64,000 nt of DNA, taken from contig CAXMNC010000151.1 of assembly GCA_964194625.1 (NCBI GenBank), positions 1 to 64,000 of the forward strand, read 5' to 3'. The notes beneath the pieces are model-generated. The model saw only the letters and a list, made by a program, of their open reading frames with translations, was not told where the DNA came from and did not search any database. The translations under genes were made by a program, and so were the position numbers. Source of the DNA: SPGG2 sp964194625. GTDB taxonomy: Bacteria > Pseudomonadota > Gammaproteobacteria > Acidiferrobacterales > SPGG2. This document shows positions 23,276 to 32,383 of the stretch, one piece after another; position 1 is the first letter of the stretch, and each line of letters begins with the position of its first letter.

Positions 23276-24063
23276 AGCCTTTTTGTGGGCTCGGGTTGCC
23301 GATGAGAAGTGCGCCGCAACAGCTTCCAACCGCTCATGGCCGGGCCGTGTAGGGCGTAAGTAAGAGCGCACATGAAAAGTACCTGCGGTGGATCCAGAAA
23401 CACCAGAACAAAAATTAGTGGCACGATAAGTACCGCCATAAACGGTACTCGCCCTTTGAGGTCGAGTGCTTTTAAACTGTGGTAGCGAATATTGCTGACC
23501 ATCAGAGCGCCGGCCAGCACCGTCATCAATAGGGCCAGAATGCTGATCTCTTTGCCGGGCACGCCATAACTAAGCAGTACCCACACAAACCCCATTAGAA
23601 AGGCGGCAGCGGCCGGAATCGGCAACCCCTGGAAGTAACGCTTATCTGCCACTGCCAGTTGGGTGTTGAAGCGCGCCAACCGCAATGCCCCACACACCGC
23701 ATAGATGAACGCAGCAAGCCAGCCAAGCGTACCGAGACCCGATAGCGCCCACTCGTATATCACCAAGGCCGGAGCCAGACCGAAGGACACGACATCGGCG
23801 AGACTATCGTATTCGGCGCCAAAGTCACTTTGTGTACCAGTCCAACGAGCGACGCGGCCATCAAGGCCGTCCATGATCATGGCGATGTATATAGCGAGCG
23901 GCGCGAACTCGAAATTGCCGTTCATCGCTTGGACGATAGCGAAAAAACCAGCAAACAGCGCTGCCGTGGTAAACAGATTCGGCAGAATATAGATACCCTT
24001 GCGTTTCTCGGCGCGGGTCTTCTTAGAGCGCTTCCTTTGTAAGATCTTAGTTTTCATGGTCAA
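23272..24063 (-). CDS. pssA: PssA, CDP-diacylglycerol--serine O-phosphatidyltransferase
   Basis: 263 residues with about six to eight membrane helices. The CDP-alcohol phosphatidyltransferase motif is DGLDGRVARWTGTQSDFGAEYDSLAD (key residues D-G-x2-A-R-x8-G-x3-D-x3-D, near residues 65-90). It is the integral-membrane type of phosphatidylserine synthase, not the soluble PLD-type of E. coli. It makes phosphatidylserine for Psd, whose gene it overlaps by four bases. Confidence 0.94.
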   Translation of the reverse strand: MTMKTKILQRKRSKKTRAEKRKGIYILPNLFTTAALFAGFFAIVQAMNGNFEFAPLAIYIAMIMDGLDGRVARWTGTQSDFGAEYDSLADVVSFGLAPALVIYEWALSGLGTLGWLAAFIYAVCGALRLARFNTQLAVADKRYFQGLPIPAAAAFLMGFVWVLLSYGVPGKEISILALLMTVLAGALMVSNIRYHSLKALDLKGRVPFMAVLIVPLIFVLVFLDPPQVLFMCALTYALHGPAMSGWKLLRRTSHRQPEPTKRL

Positions 24064-24707
24064 TGCACCAAGAAACCGATGATATCGCTGCCTGCTTTGA
24101 CTTTGTCACCCAAGGCGCTGTTCAGCTGCGTGCTGATGGGCACGTAAACGTCGACCCGAGACCCAAATCGGATGAAGCCATAACGCTCACCTTGGGCAAT
24201 ACGCTCACCGGGTTGGACATCACAAAGTATACGCCGAGCCACCAATCCAGCAACCTGAACTACGACGATATCGTCCTCTTCGTCGGTCTGAATCCAGATC
24301 GCGTTTCTCTCATTCTCGCTGGAGGCCTTATCCAGCGCGGCATTGAAAAATCGTCCTGGCGTATGCCAGCGCTCCATCACTTTGCCTTCGGTGGGGCTAC
24401 GGTTGGCATGGGCATCGAAGATGTTCATGAATACACTAATGCGCTTGGCCGGTCGCTTGAGGTAGGGATCTGTTACATCATCCACAGCAATTACCCGCCC
24501 ATCAGCTGGACACACAATTCCCAGCGGCGCAGCTGGGACGGTACGGGGTGGATCACGAAAGAATTGAACAACGAAGATGAATAACAGCCACAGCGGCAGC
24601 GCCCATACCCAGCCTATGAAATAGTGTACCGCTGCCGCTGCCGCACCGGAGATGGCGATGTGCGCCCAACCCTCACGCGCCAGAATCGGCTGCCTGCCCT
24701 TAGCCAT
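24060..24707 (-). CDS. psd: Psd, phosphatidylserine decarboxylase proenzyme (short type)
   Basis: 215 residues, the short form. Two N-terminal membrane helices, PADGRVIAV, the His-containing NIFDAHANRSPTEG, and the self-cleavage site Gly-Ser in IRFGSRVDVYVP; Ser becomes the pyruvoyl group. It decarboxylates phosphatidylserine to phosphatidylethanolamine at the inner membrane. The psd-pssA pair next to ilvC is a common arrangement in beta- and gammaproteobacteria. Confidence 0.94.
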   Translation of the reverse strand: MAKGRQPILAREGWAHIAISGAAAAAVHYFIGWVWALPLWLLFIFVVQFFRDPPRTVPAAPLGIVCPADGRVIAVDDVTDPYLKRPAKRISVFMNIFDAHANRSPTEGKVMERWHTPGRFFNAALDKASSENERNAIWIQTDEEDDIVVVQVAGLVARRILCDVQPGERIAQGERYGFIRFGSRVDVYVPISTQLNSALGDKVKAGSDIIGFLVH

Positions 24708-24740
24708 ATGGACCCAAACGACTCAAAGGTATCGGATGGG

Positions 24741-25757
24741 TTAGTTCCTCTCCTTGTCGACCAGCTTGCCAGCCTTGATCCACGGCATCATATCGCGCAG
24801 CTGTGCGCCCACCACCTCTGATGCGTGCTGGCTGGCTTTGGTGCGTAACTCGGGAAAGCGCTTGCCACCGGTGGCGTTCTCGGCCATCCATTCGCGCGCA
24901 AACTCACCGGATTGAATCTCCTTGAGAATCTTCTTCATCTCCGCCTTCGTTTGCTCATTAACGATACGCGGACCGCGCGTCAAATCACCATACTCGGCGG
25001 TGTTCGAGATCGAATAACGCATGTTCTGAATACCGCCTTCGTACATGAGGTCAACGATCAGTTTTAATTCGTGGAGACACTCAAAATACGCCATCTCCGG
25101 GGCATAACCGGCCTCGGTCAATGTTTCAAAGCCCGCCTGCGCCAGTGATGTCAGGCCCCCGCACAGCACGGTCTGCTCGCCAAATAGGTCAGTCTCCGTC
25201 TCTTCGCGAAACGTCGTTTCGATAATGCCGGCACGGCCACCACCGATCGCAGACGCATATGACAATGAAATGTCTCGGGCTTTACCTGAGGAGTCTTGTG
25301 CTATCGCAATGAGGCACGGTACGCCACCACCCTCGGTGTAGGTCGAGCGCAGCAGATGACCGGGGCCTTTGGGCGCCACCATGAACACATCCAGATCGGG
25401 TCGCGGCTCGATAAATCCGAAATGAATATTGAACCCGTGCGCGAACGCTATAGCAGAGTTTTGCTCCAGTGAGGGCTCTATACTTTCCTTATAGATCGCC
25501 GCCTGTTTCTCATCGGGCGCCAAAATCATGGTTATATCGGCCTCACCCACGGCATCGGCGACCGGCTTTACCGCCAAACCCGCCCTCTGGGCCTTCGGCG
25601 CCGAGGCGGAGCCCTCATGCAAACCAACTACTACTTCAACGCCGCTCTCCTTGAGGTTGTTGGCATGGGCATGCCCCTGCGACCCATAGCCGATAATCGC
25701 TACTTTCTTGTTCTGAATAATGGAAAGATCAGCATCTTTATCGTAATAGGCCTTCAT
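24741..25757 (-). CDS. ilvC: IlvC, ketol-acid reductoisomerase
   Basis: 338 residues, class I (short) enzyme. NADPH-binding GYGSQGHAHANNLKESG near residue 25 and the C-terminal Mg-binding region with FGEQTVLCGG and EAGYAPEMAYFECLHELK. It converts acetolactate and acetohydroxybutyrate to dihydroxy acids in valine and isoleucine synthesis. It follows ilvH by about 30 bp and precedes psd in the same direction. Confidence 0.97.
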   Translation of the reverse strand: MKAYYDKDADLSIIQNKKVAIIGYGSQGHAHANNLKESGVEVVVGLHEGSASAPKAQRAGLAVKPVADAVGEADITMILAPDEKQAAIYKESIEPSLEQNSAIAFAHGFNIHFGFIEPRPDLDVFMVAPKGPGHLLRSTYTEGGGVPCLIAIAQDSSGKARDISLSYASAIGGGRAGIIETTFREETETDLFGEQTVLCGGLTSLAQAGFETLTEAGYAPEMAYFECLHELKLIVDLMYEGGIQNMRYSISNTAEYGDLTRGPRIVNEQTKAEMKKILKEIQSGEFAREWMAENATGGKRFPELRTKASQHASEVVGAQLRDMMPWIKAGKLVDKERN

Positions 25758-25790
25758 GACACCACCCTCAAACGCATAGCTAGGCGTGCA

Positions 25791-26282
25791 TCATACGCGC
25801 AGAGCCTTCTCTCCGCGAGCGATCCCCGAGACCCCGGAGCGCGCCACCTCGATAATCCCCACCCCACGAATGGCCTCTAAAAAGGCGTCCAGCTTTTCGC
25901 CAGTACCGGTAACCTCGATGGCATACGTGGTGTCGGTGACGTCGATTACACGACCACGGAAAATATCCACCAACCGCGCAACCTCCTCGCGTGAGTCGCC
26001 AACCGCTCTCACCTTGATCAGCATCATTTCACGCTCTATATGCCGGCCCTCGGTGAGGTCACTAAGCTTGACCACTTCCACGAGTTTATGTAGCTGCTTG
26101 GTGATTTGTTCAATGATATCGTCAGATCCGCGCGTGACCAGCGTCATACGCGACAGCGTGTCATCTTCAGTGGGCGCCACCGTCAGGGAATCGATATTGA
26201 AACCACGGGCGGAAAACATATTCGCCACCCGCGACAACGCGCCCGACTCGTTCTCCAGCAGTATCGAGATAATATGCCGCAT
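25791..26282 (-). CDS. ilvH: IlvH, acetolactate synthase small (regulatory) subunit
   Basis: 163 residues. N-terminal ACT domain beginning MRHIISILLENESGALSRV, followed by the small-subunit C-terminal domain. It stimulates the large subunit and gives valine feedback inhibition. The start lies 6 bp after the ilvB stop. Confidence 0.96.
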   Translation of the reverse strand: MRHIISILLENESGALSRVANMFSARGFNIDSLTVAPTEDDTLSRMTLVTRGSDDIIEQITKQLHKLVEVVKLSDLTEGRHIEREMMLIKVRAVGDSREEVARLVDIFRGRVIDVTDTTYAIEVTGTGEKLDAFLEAIRGVGIIEVARSGVSGIARGEKALRV

Positions 26283-26288
26283 GCTGCC

Positions 26289-28043
26289 CTACGCCAGTTC
26301 GCGTTCTTGCGGGGTCTCTCCCGGTGATGGCGCTAGGTGCATCTCGTGGTGGCCGCTACCGGCCGCAATCATCGGGTAGACGTTTTCTGTCTGATCAGTA
26401 ATGAAGTCCATAAACACCAGCTTGTCCTTCATACCAATGCTTTCTCGCAAAGCCCCTTCTACGTCACCCGGCTTTTCGATCGTCATCCCCACATGACCAT
26501 AGGCTTCTGCCAGTTTCTTGAAGTCTGGCAGCGCATCCATGTAGGTGTGGGAGTACCGGCGATCATAGAAGAATTCCTGCCATTGCCTGACCATACCCAT
26601 GTAACGATTGTTTAGGTTAATGATCTTAAGCGGCAGATCGTATTGCTTACAGGTAGAAAGCTCCTGGATACACATGAGAATACTGGCTTCGCCGGTCACG
26701 CAGACAACGGTGGAATCCGGATAGGCGAACTGGACGCCCATCGCCGCCGGCATACCGAATCCCATGGTTCCCAAACCCCCAGAGTTAATCCAACGACGGG
26801 GCTTATCGAATTTGTAGAACTGTGCGGCCCACATTTGATGCTGACCCACGTCGGAGGTCACAAAGGCATCGCCATCCGTGATTTCATAGAGCGTTTGCAG
26901 CACATGCTGCGGCTTGATGACCTTGCTTTTGCGGTTATAGGCCAGGCAATCGACCGCCTGCCAGGCCTGGATCTGTTTCCACCAGGTCTTGATGGCATCT
27001 TTGTCGGGCGTGCGATCGGATGCCTTGATCGCCGCTGTAAACTCGATCATCACCTTGCCGGCATCGCCGACGATAGGCAGATGTGTCGGCACATTCTTGG
27101 AGATCTGCGATGGGTCGATATCTACGTGGACAATGCGTGCGTGCGGGCAGAACTTGTTCAGATCACCGGTAATGCGATCATCGAAGCGGGCGCCGATGGC
27201 AATCAACACATCACACTCGTGCATGGCCATATTTGCTTCATAGGTGCCATGCATACCCAGCATGCCAACAAATAATGGATCGGTACCGGGATATGCGCCC
27301 AGCCCCATCAATGTGTTCGTGCACGGATAGCCCAGGGTTCGTACAAACTCCCGTAAGGGCTCAGAGGCATCGCATGAGATGACCCCACCACCGGTATAGA
27401 TCATGGGACGTTTGGCAGAGAGTATGAGCTCCGCCGCCTTCTTGATTTGTCTGGCGTGGCCGCGAGTGACGGGGTTATACGACCGCATGTTGACCGTCTT
27501 CGGGTAGACATAGGTCGTCTTGTTGGCAGTCACATCCTTGGGAATATCAATATGCACCGGACCGGGGCGCCCGGTGGTCGCAATATAAAAGGCCTTCTTA
27601 ATCGTCATGGCCAAGTCTTTCACGTCGCGAACGAGAAAATTGTGCTTGACACATGGGCGGGTAATACCGACGGCATCGACCTCCTGGAAGGCATCGTTAC
27701 CAATAAGGTGGCTCGGCACCTGACCGCTGATAACCACCATAGGGATAGAGTCCATATGGGCGGTGGCGATGCCGGTGATCGTATTGGTAATACCTGGTCC
27801 AGACGTTACGAGCACTACGCCTGGTTTGCCAGTGGCGCGAGCGTAGCCATCGGCAGCATGCGCCGCGCCTTGCTCATGGCGTACTAGGATATGTTTGACC
27901 TTGTCCTGTTTGAAAACAGCGTCATAAATGTGCAGCGCCGCACCACCCGGATAGCCGAAGATGTACTCAACCCCTTCATCCTGCAGACAGCGACAGATAA
28001 TGTCCGCCCCCGTCAATTCCACATTCACCTGCGACAATTCCAC
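26289..28043 (-). CDS. ilvB: IlvB/IlvI, acetolactate synthase large subunit
   Basis: 584 residues from GTG 28043, chosen because GGAGG sits five bases upstream; the upstream TTG at 28061 would overlap that binding site. TPP-dependent enzyme: EYIFGYPGGAALHIYD, catalytic Glu in LVRHEQGAAHAADGYA, and the TPP/Mg motif VCVTGEASILMCIQELS, where the usual GDG reads GEA, a variant position close to the GEG form seen in betaproteobacterial enzymes. It makes acetolactate and acetohydroxybutyrate. First gene of ilvB-ilvH-ilvC-psd-pssA. Confidence 0.96.
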   Translation of the reverse strand: MELSQVNVELTGADIICRCLQDEGVEYIFGYPGGAALHIYDAVFKQDKVKHILVRHEQGAAHAADGYARATGKPGVVLVTSGPGITNTITGIATAHMDSIPMVVISGQVPSHLIGNDAFQEVDAVGITRPCVKHNFLVRDVKDLAMTIKKAFYIATTGRPGPVHIDIPKDVTANKTTYVYPKTVNMRSYNPVTRGHARQIKKAAELILSAKRPMIYTGGGVISCDASEPLREFVRTLGYPCTNTLMGLGAYPGTDPLFVGMLGMHGTYEANMAMHECDVLIAIGARFDDRITGDLNKFCPHARIVHVDIDPSQISKNVPTHLPIVGDAGKVMIEFTAAIKASDRTPDKDAIKTWWKQIQAWQAVDCLAYNRKSKVIKPQHVLQTLYEITDGDAFVTSDVGQHQMWAAQFYKFDKPRRWINSGGLGTMGFGMPAAMGVQFAYPDSTVVCVTGEASILMCIQELSTCKQYDLPLKIINLNNRYMGMVRQWQEFFYDRRYSHTYMDALPDFKKLAEAYGHVGMTIEKPGDVEGALRESIGMKDKLVFMDFITDQTENVYPMIAAGSGHHEMHLAPSPGETPQERELA

Positions 28044-28053
28044 GACCGCCTCC

Positions 28054-28081
28054 AAAAACAAAAAACGCCCAAACCGCGGGC
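28054..28081 (-). terminator. Attenuator-like hairpin with U tract before ilvB
   Basis: On the minus strand GCCC-GCGGTTT-GGGC followed by GTTTTTTGTTTTT, ending at the ilvB ribosome binding site. It is only a four-pair stem, but the thirteen-base T-rich tract is striking. It could cause early termination in response to an unidentified signal. No leader peptide fits between the predicted promoter and this hairpin. Confidence 0.4.
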
Positions 28082-28108
28082 ATCGCTCGACAATGGTTCA
28101 GTTACGAC

Positions 28109-28136
28109 AAATTACCACAGTAGGATCGCGGGTCAA
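28109..28136 (-). promoter_or_regulatory. Possible ilvB promoter
   Basis: On the minus strand TTGACC (28131-28136), a 16-base spacer and TAATTT (28109-28114). It lies between the cysS stop and ilvB, about 65 bp upstream of the ilvB start, and fits a sigma70 promoter. Confidence 0.45.
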
Positions 28137-28205
28137 TAGTAAATGTCGGAAAAATCGAGGGATTTTCGCACCCCCGCCGACCTCATTCGCCACTTTGGTC
28201 GCGAC

Positions 28206-29663
28206 CTATTCTCGACGCCAGGTGGTCGTACCATCGGGGTCATCTTCGAGGATGACCCCCTGGTCTTTGAGCTGATCGCGGATACGATCAGCCTCCGCCC
28301 AATCTTTCTGCCGCCGCGCATCCTGGCGCTGCTCGATCAGCGCCTCGATTGTGGTGCGTCCGTATACAACCTCGCCGCTTGCGCTCAACTTAGACCGCGC
28401 TGGCAAACTCACCGCGGCTTCGTGGACTTGTCCTTGCAGAAATTCGGTCGGATCTCTTTGTAGCAGGCCCAAGATACCGCCTAGCTCAACCAGCTCGCGG
28501 GCCAGAATTCCCGCCTGGGCCGTATCTTGGGCGGCGACCGCCTTGTTGATGTCGCCAGCCAGACGGTGCAGAACGCTGAAGGCGCTAGAGGTACCGAAGT
28601 CATCGTCCATGGCCTTATGGAACTCCTCGCGGTAGACGCCAGTGGGCTCGGCTTGTGCCTTCCGCGTGGACCCCTTTTGAAGCGCAATATAAAGCCCTTC
28701 GAGACTGGCCTTGGCACTATCGAGCAAGTCATCAGAAAAATTCAGTGGGCGGCGATAGTGACTGGACAACAAGAGATAGCGCACGACTTCCGCCATCTTC
28801 TCGGGGTCATCCCCCTTTTTCAGTATTTCACGGATCGTAAAGAAATTGCCTAGTGATTTAGACATCTTCTCGTCATCGATCCGTACAAAACCGTTGTGTA
28901 TCCAAAGCCTCACAAACTCCTTGCCGGTCGCGGCCTCGCTCTGAGCGATTTCGCTGTCGTGGTGCGGAAACTTTAGGTCCATGCCGCCACCATGTATGTC
29001 GAAGGGCTTACCGAGATTCTGGCTAGACATCGCCGAGCACTCGATGTGCCAGCCGGGTCGACCGGGGCCCCAGGGCGAATCCCAACTCGGTTCGCCCGGT
29101 TTGGCTGTCTTCCACAGGACAAAGTCCAACGGATCATCCTTGGCCTCATCGATCTCCACCCGCGCACCGGCGCGTAGCTTGTCGAGTTGCTGGCCTGAGA
29201 GCGCCCCATACTTCTCGAAACGACTGACATCATAATAGACATCACCGTTGCTGCCCTGGTAGGCAAATCCCTTCTCCATTAGTGCCGTGATCATCGCCTG
29301 CATCTGCGGCACATACTCGGTCGCCCGCGGCTCGATATCCGGACGCAGTACACCCAACGCATCAAAGTCCTCGTGCATGGCCTTGATAAAACGCTCGGTC
29401 ACGGCTTCGAAGCTCTCTCCGTTCTCCTTGGCACGTTTGATGATCTTGTCATCGATATCGGTGATGTTTCGTACATAGGTAACACGATAGCCGCGCGCTC
29501 GCAGGTATCGCACCACCATATCGAACACCACCATCATTCGGGCGTGACCCAGATGGCAATAATCATAAACCGTCATGCCGCACACATACATGCGCACATG
29601 GTTTTCGTCGATCGGTGAAAACGGTTGCTTGCGTTTCGTCAGGCTGTTGTGGATCTGTAGCAT
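28206..29663 (-). CDS. cysS: CysS, cysteinyl-tRNA synthetase
   Basis: 485 residues from ATG 29663 (MLQIHNSLTKRKQPF); upstream in-frame starts up to 29780 would add a non-conserved extension. Zinc Cys in MYVCGMTVYDYCHLGHARM, which also carries the HIGH-type box; ECSAMSSQNLG and HHDSEIAQSE give the other zinc ligands; KMSKSLGNF is the KMSKS box. It charges tRNA-Cys. Divergent from ppiB-lpxH across about 200 bp, the usual gammaproteobacterial order. Confidence 0.97.
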   Translation of the reverse strand: MLQIHNSLTKRKQPFSPIDENHVRMYVCGMTVYDYCHLGHARMMVVFDMVVRYLRARGYRVTYVRNITDIDDKIIKRAKENGESFEAVTERFIKAMHEDFDALGVLRPDIEPRATEYVPQMQAMITALMEKGFAYQGSNGDVYYDVSRFEKYGALSGQQLDKLRAGARVEIDEAKDDPLDFVLWKTAKPGEPSWDSPWGPGRPGWHIECSAMSSQNLGKPFDIHGGGMDLKFPHHDSEIAQSEAATGKEFVRLWIHNGFVRIDDEKMSKSLGNFFTIREILKKGDDPEKMAEVVRYLLLSSHYRRPLNFSDDLLDSAKASLEGLYIALQKGSTRKAQAEPTGVYREEFHKAMDDDFGTSSAFSVLHRLAGDINKAVAAQDTAQAGILARELVELGGILGLLQRDPTEFLQGQVHEAAVSLPARSKLSASGEVVYGRTTIEALIEQRQDARRQKDWAEADRIRDQLKDQGVILEDDPDGTTTWRRE

Positions 29664-29868
29664 GAAATTAGCTGCACGGTGCCGCCTGAGCCTACTCGCG
29701 GCATGGTGTGAGTGGTGCATCTGGTCAAGATAGCCTAATATCAGCCGGCGATGGTAACGGAAACCTGTCTGGAACACCAAAGCAAGGTGGGTGTTGCACC
29801 ATTAGCCCAACTCAGGCGACAATTTTGCCTGAAACCTTGGACTACGACGTCGATGGAGGCTCAACCTG

Positions 29869-30369
29869 GTGACCGCGGTTAATGTAAAGACCACTTTCGG
29901 TATACTCGTACTTGAACTTTTTCCCGACAAGGCGCCGAAAAGCGTCGAGAACTTCCTGACCTACGCGCGCGCGGGCTTCTATGACGGCACGTTGATCCAC
30001 CGCGTCGTCTCTGATTTTGTGATCCAGGGAGGCGGATTTGGTCCAAGCATGACCCAAAAACCCACCTACGAACCGATTCGCAATGAAGCCAAGAACGGTC
30101 TTCGCAATACGCGTGGCACGGTTGCGCTGGCCCGTACATCCGACCCACATTCGGCAACCAGTCAGTTCTTTATAAATCTTGCCGATAACGATTTCTTGAA
30201 TTACACCTCGTCGACACCGGATGGCTGGGGATACTGTGTATTCGGGCAAGTGAATGATGGTATGCATGTCGTCGAGGACATAAATGGGATACCCACGGGC
30301 TCGCGATATGGATTCAAAGACGTGCCCCTTACCGAGATTCTTATTGAAAAAGCGGAAGTAGTAAAATAA
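29869..30369 (+). CDS. ppiB: PpiB, cyclophilin-type peptidyl-prolyl isomerase
   Basis: 166 residues from GTG 29869, with GGAGG about nine bases upstream. Cyclophilin motifs: GTLIHRVVSDFVIQGGGF, NTRGTVALARTSDPHSATSQ with catalytic Arg/Phe/Gln positions, and FGQVNDGMHVVEDI. No signal peptide, so it is the cytoplasmic PpiB type. It precedes lpxH by 36 bp. Confidence 0.95.
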   Translation: MTAVNVKTTFGILVLELFPDKAPKSVENFLTYARAGFYDGTLIHRVVSDFVIQGGGFGPSMTQKPTYEPIRNEAKNGLRNTRGTVALARTSDPHSATSQFFINLADNDFLNYTSSTPDGWGYCVFGQVNDGMHVVEDINGIPTGSRYGFKDVPLTEILIEKAEVVK

Positions 30370-30405
30370 AGGGAACCAAATCACAAGAGCCGCGCTTGTC
30401 AGTCG

Positions 30406-31143
30406 ATGACTACTCTATTCATATCCGACCTGCACCTTTGTGCCGAACGCCCTGCCATTACCGATTTGTTCCTTGAATTCATTCACGAACACGCAGCTCG
30501 AGCAGACGCGCTTTACATCCTGGGCGACTGGTTTGAATATTGGATCGGAGATGAGGCAGTAACGCACGACGAATATCGTTCTATCGTAACTACCATACAG
30601 AAAATCACCGATAGCGGGACTCCCGTGTTCGTTATCCGAGGCAACCGCGATTTCCTGATGGGAAACGGATTCGAAGAATATACCGGATGTCGATTGCTAC
30701 CAGACCCGAGTGTCATTGATCTATACGGCAAACGCGTGCTAGTAATGCATGGCGACAGTTTGTGCACTGACGATCACGAGTACCAGACTTTCCGTCAACG
30801 CGTGCGTAGCGAGGATTGGAAACGGGACTATCTTGCTAAGACTGTAGAGGAACGGCATACCATAGTCCGAGAATTACGCGAACGCAGTAAGGTTGCGAAG
30901 GCGAGGAAGAAACCAGAAATCATGGATGTCAACGGGCACGCGGTTGACGAAATCATGCGAACTCATCAGGTGTACGACCTAATCCACGGTCACACGCACC
31001 GCCCCGGAGAGCATGTATTCGATCTGGATGGAAAACGTGCGCGCCGAATGGTGTTAGGCGACTGGTACGAAAATGGGAGTGTACTTAGGTGCGATGCTGA
31101 CGGCTGGGTACTCGAAACACTACCTCTCCACGCACCAGCATAA
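30406..31143 (+). CDS. lpxH: LpxH, UDP-2,3-diacylglucosamine diphosphatase
   Basis: 245 residues. Calcineurin-like metallophosphoesterase motifs: ISDLHLC, ILGDWFEYWIGDE, GNRDFLMGNGF, VMHGDSLCTDD, and IHGHTHRP. It cleaves UDP-2,3-diacylglucosamine to lipid X in the lipid A pathway, at the inner membrane's cytoplasmic side. The ppiB-lpxH pair is conserved. The stop is 4 bp from the stop of the convergent glycerate kinase gene. Confidence 0.95.
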   Translation: MTTLFISDLHLCAERPAITDLFLEFIHEHAARADALYILGDWFEYWIGDEAVTHDEYRSIVTTIQKITDSGTPVFVIRGNRDFLMGNGFEEYTGCRLLPDPSVIDLYGKRVLVMHGDSLCTDDHEYQTFRQRVRSEDWKRDYLAKTVEERHTIVRELRERSKVAKARKKPEIMDVNGHAVDEIMRTHQVYDLIHGHTHRPGEHVFDLDGKRARRMVLGDWYENGSVLRCDADGWVLETLPLHAPA

Positions 31144-31147
31144 TCAA

Positions 31148-32383
31148 TTAAACCTTCAGCCCCATCATGATGTCCATGACATTCGTGCCCGTGGGGCCGG
31201 TGCGCACTAAATCGCCACTTGCTTGTAAGAAACTCCCCGCGTCGGCACGTTGCAATGCTGTCATGGCATCTAAGGTATTCGATTTGCCGCGCACCACCGT
31301 CGCTCCATCGACCAACGCGCCGGCGTCATCGCCGGGCCCGTCGGTCCCGTCTGTGCCGGCCGCCAGAAAAAAGATGTCATCATGACCAGCGAGCTCGATT
31401 GCGGCCGCCAGCGCGAGGCTCTGATTACGGCCGCCGCGTCCCGGATCTCGTGGAAGTACAACTTGCGTCTCACCGCCCCAAACGTGTAACACGCCTGACT
31501 CTCCGTTGCACAGCGTTCTCGCCAATCGCGTGCCGGCCGCACACACGTCACCACTGACAAACTCAGGCTCGACGACGGGGCGATAGCCGTATGACGTCAC
31601 AGCCTCGGCCGCTGCATGTTTGGCATCATCCAAAGTGGCAACGATGACAGTCTCAATGGCTTCGAATGCCGGGTCGTTCACGCCCGGGGCCGGCGGTACT
31701 TTGTCGATAAGCTCGCGAACAAAGTCCGGTGCGTTCGCTACGAACTTCGACGGCGTGTTCAATCTACTGTCGGCAACCAGTGGTCCTGAACCAACGACTC
31801 GAGGATCATTGTCGGGTGCATCGGAAATCGTTAGACACAGCACCAACCGGGGTGCTAACAGCGACGCTAATCGACCGCCCTTTATTAGCGACACGCGCTT
31901 GCGCACGTCGTTGCAAGCGTGAATGTCGAACCCCGCCCCCAAGAGCCAATGATTCAGGGCTTGAAGTTGCTCCAGGACGACGCCGTCGGGCAGCTGTTCG
32001 ACCAATGCCGAGGTGCCACCAGACAACAAGACCAGCGCTCGACCGTCGACAGGTATACGCGATATAAACCGCAACAGCTCATCCCCGGCCGACAGACTTG
32101 TAGCGTCTGGCAAAGGGTGTCCCGCCGTCAAACACGGCCAGGGCAAGGTCTCCTCATGGCCGTGTTTGGTAATGACCAACCCGCTATGAATTCGATCTCC
32201 CAAGACGTCTATTGCACCGCGCGACATCGCGACCGCCGCCTTGCCCATAGCAATCAAGTAAATCGGTGTCGTCTGCGGGTGAGCCTGCAAGTAGCATTGT
32301 ACACAGCCGCGACCATTGACCCGCGTCAGTGCCGCTTGCAGAATCGCCAGCAGGTTACGTCGGTGGATGTCAGCGGATGGCAT
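31148..32383 (-). CDS. Glycerate 2-kinase (GckA/TtuD, MOFRL family)
   Basis: 411 residues. The N-terminal domain has AMGKAAVAMSRGA and LITKHGHE-type segments (here LVITKHGHEETLPWP), VLLSGGTSALVEQLPDG and KGGRLASL. The C-terminal MOFRL region is GGETQVVLPRDPGRGGRNQ with AAGTDGTDGPGDDAGALVDG. It phosphorylates D-glycerate to 2-phosphoglycerate. It follows metZ, with a 14-bp overlap. Confidence 0.93.
   Translation of the reverse strand: MPSADIHRRNLLAILQAALTRVNGRGCVQCYLQAHPQTTPIYLIAMGKAAVAMSRGAIDVLGDRIHSGLVITKHGHEETLPWPCLTAGHPLPDATSLSAGDELLRFISRIPVDGRALVLLSGGTSALVEQLPDGVVLEQLQALNHWLLGAGFDIHACNDVRKRVSLIKGGRLASLLAPRLVLCLTISDAPDNDPRVVGSGPLVADSRLNTPSKFVANAPDFVRELIDKVPPAPGVNDPAFEAIETVIVATLDDAKHAAAEAVTSYGYRPVVEPEFVSGDVCAAGTRLARTLCNGESGVLHVWGGETQVVLPRDPGRGGRNQSLALAAAIELAGHDDIFFLAAGTDGTDGPGDDAGALVDGATVVRGKSNTLDAMTALQRADAGSFLQASGDLVRTGPTGTNVMDIMMGLKV

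Noticed and set aside
28143..28170. Weak inverted repeat with T-rich arm downstream of cysS
   Set aside because: Stem has bulges and no clean T tract; could end cysS but is too weak to call.
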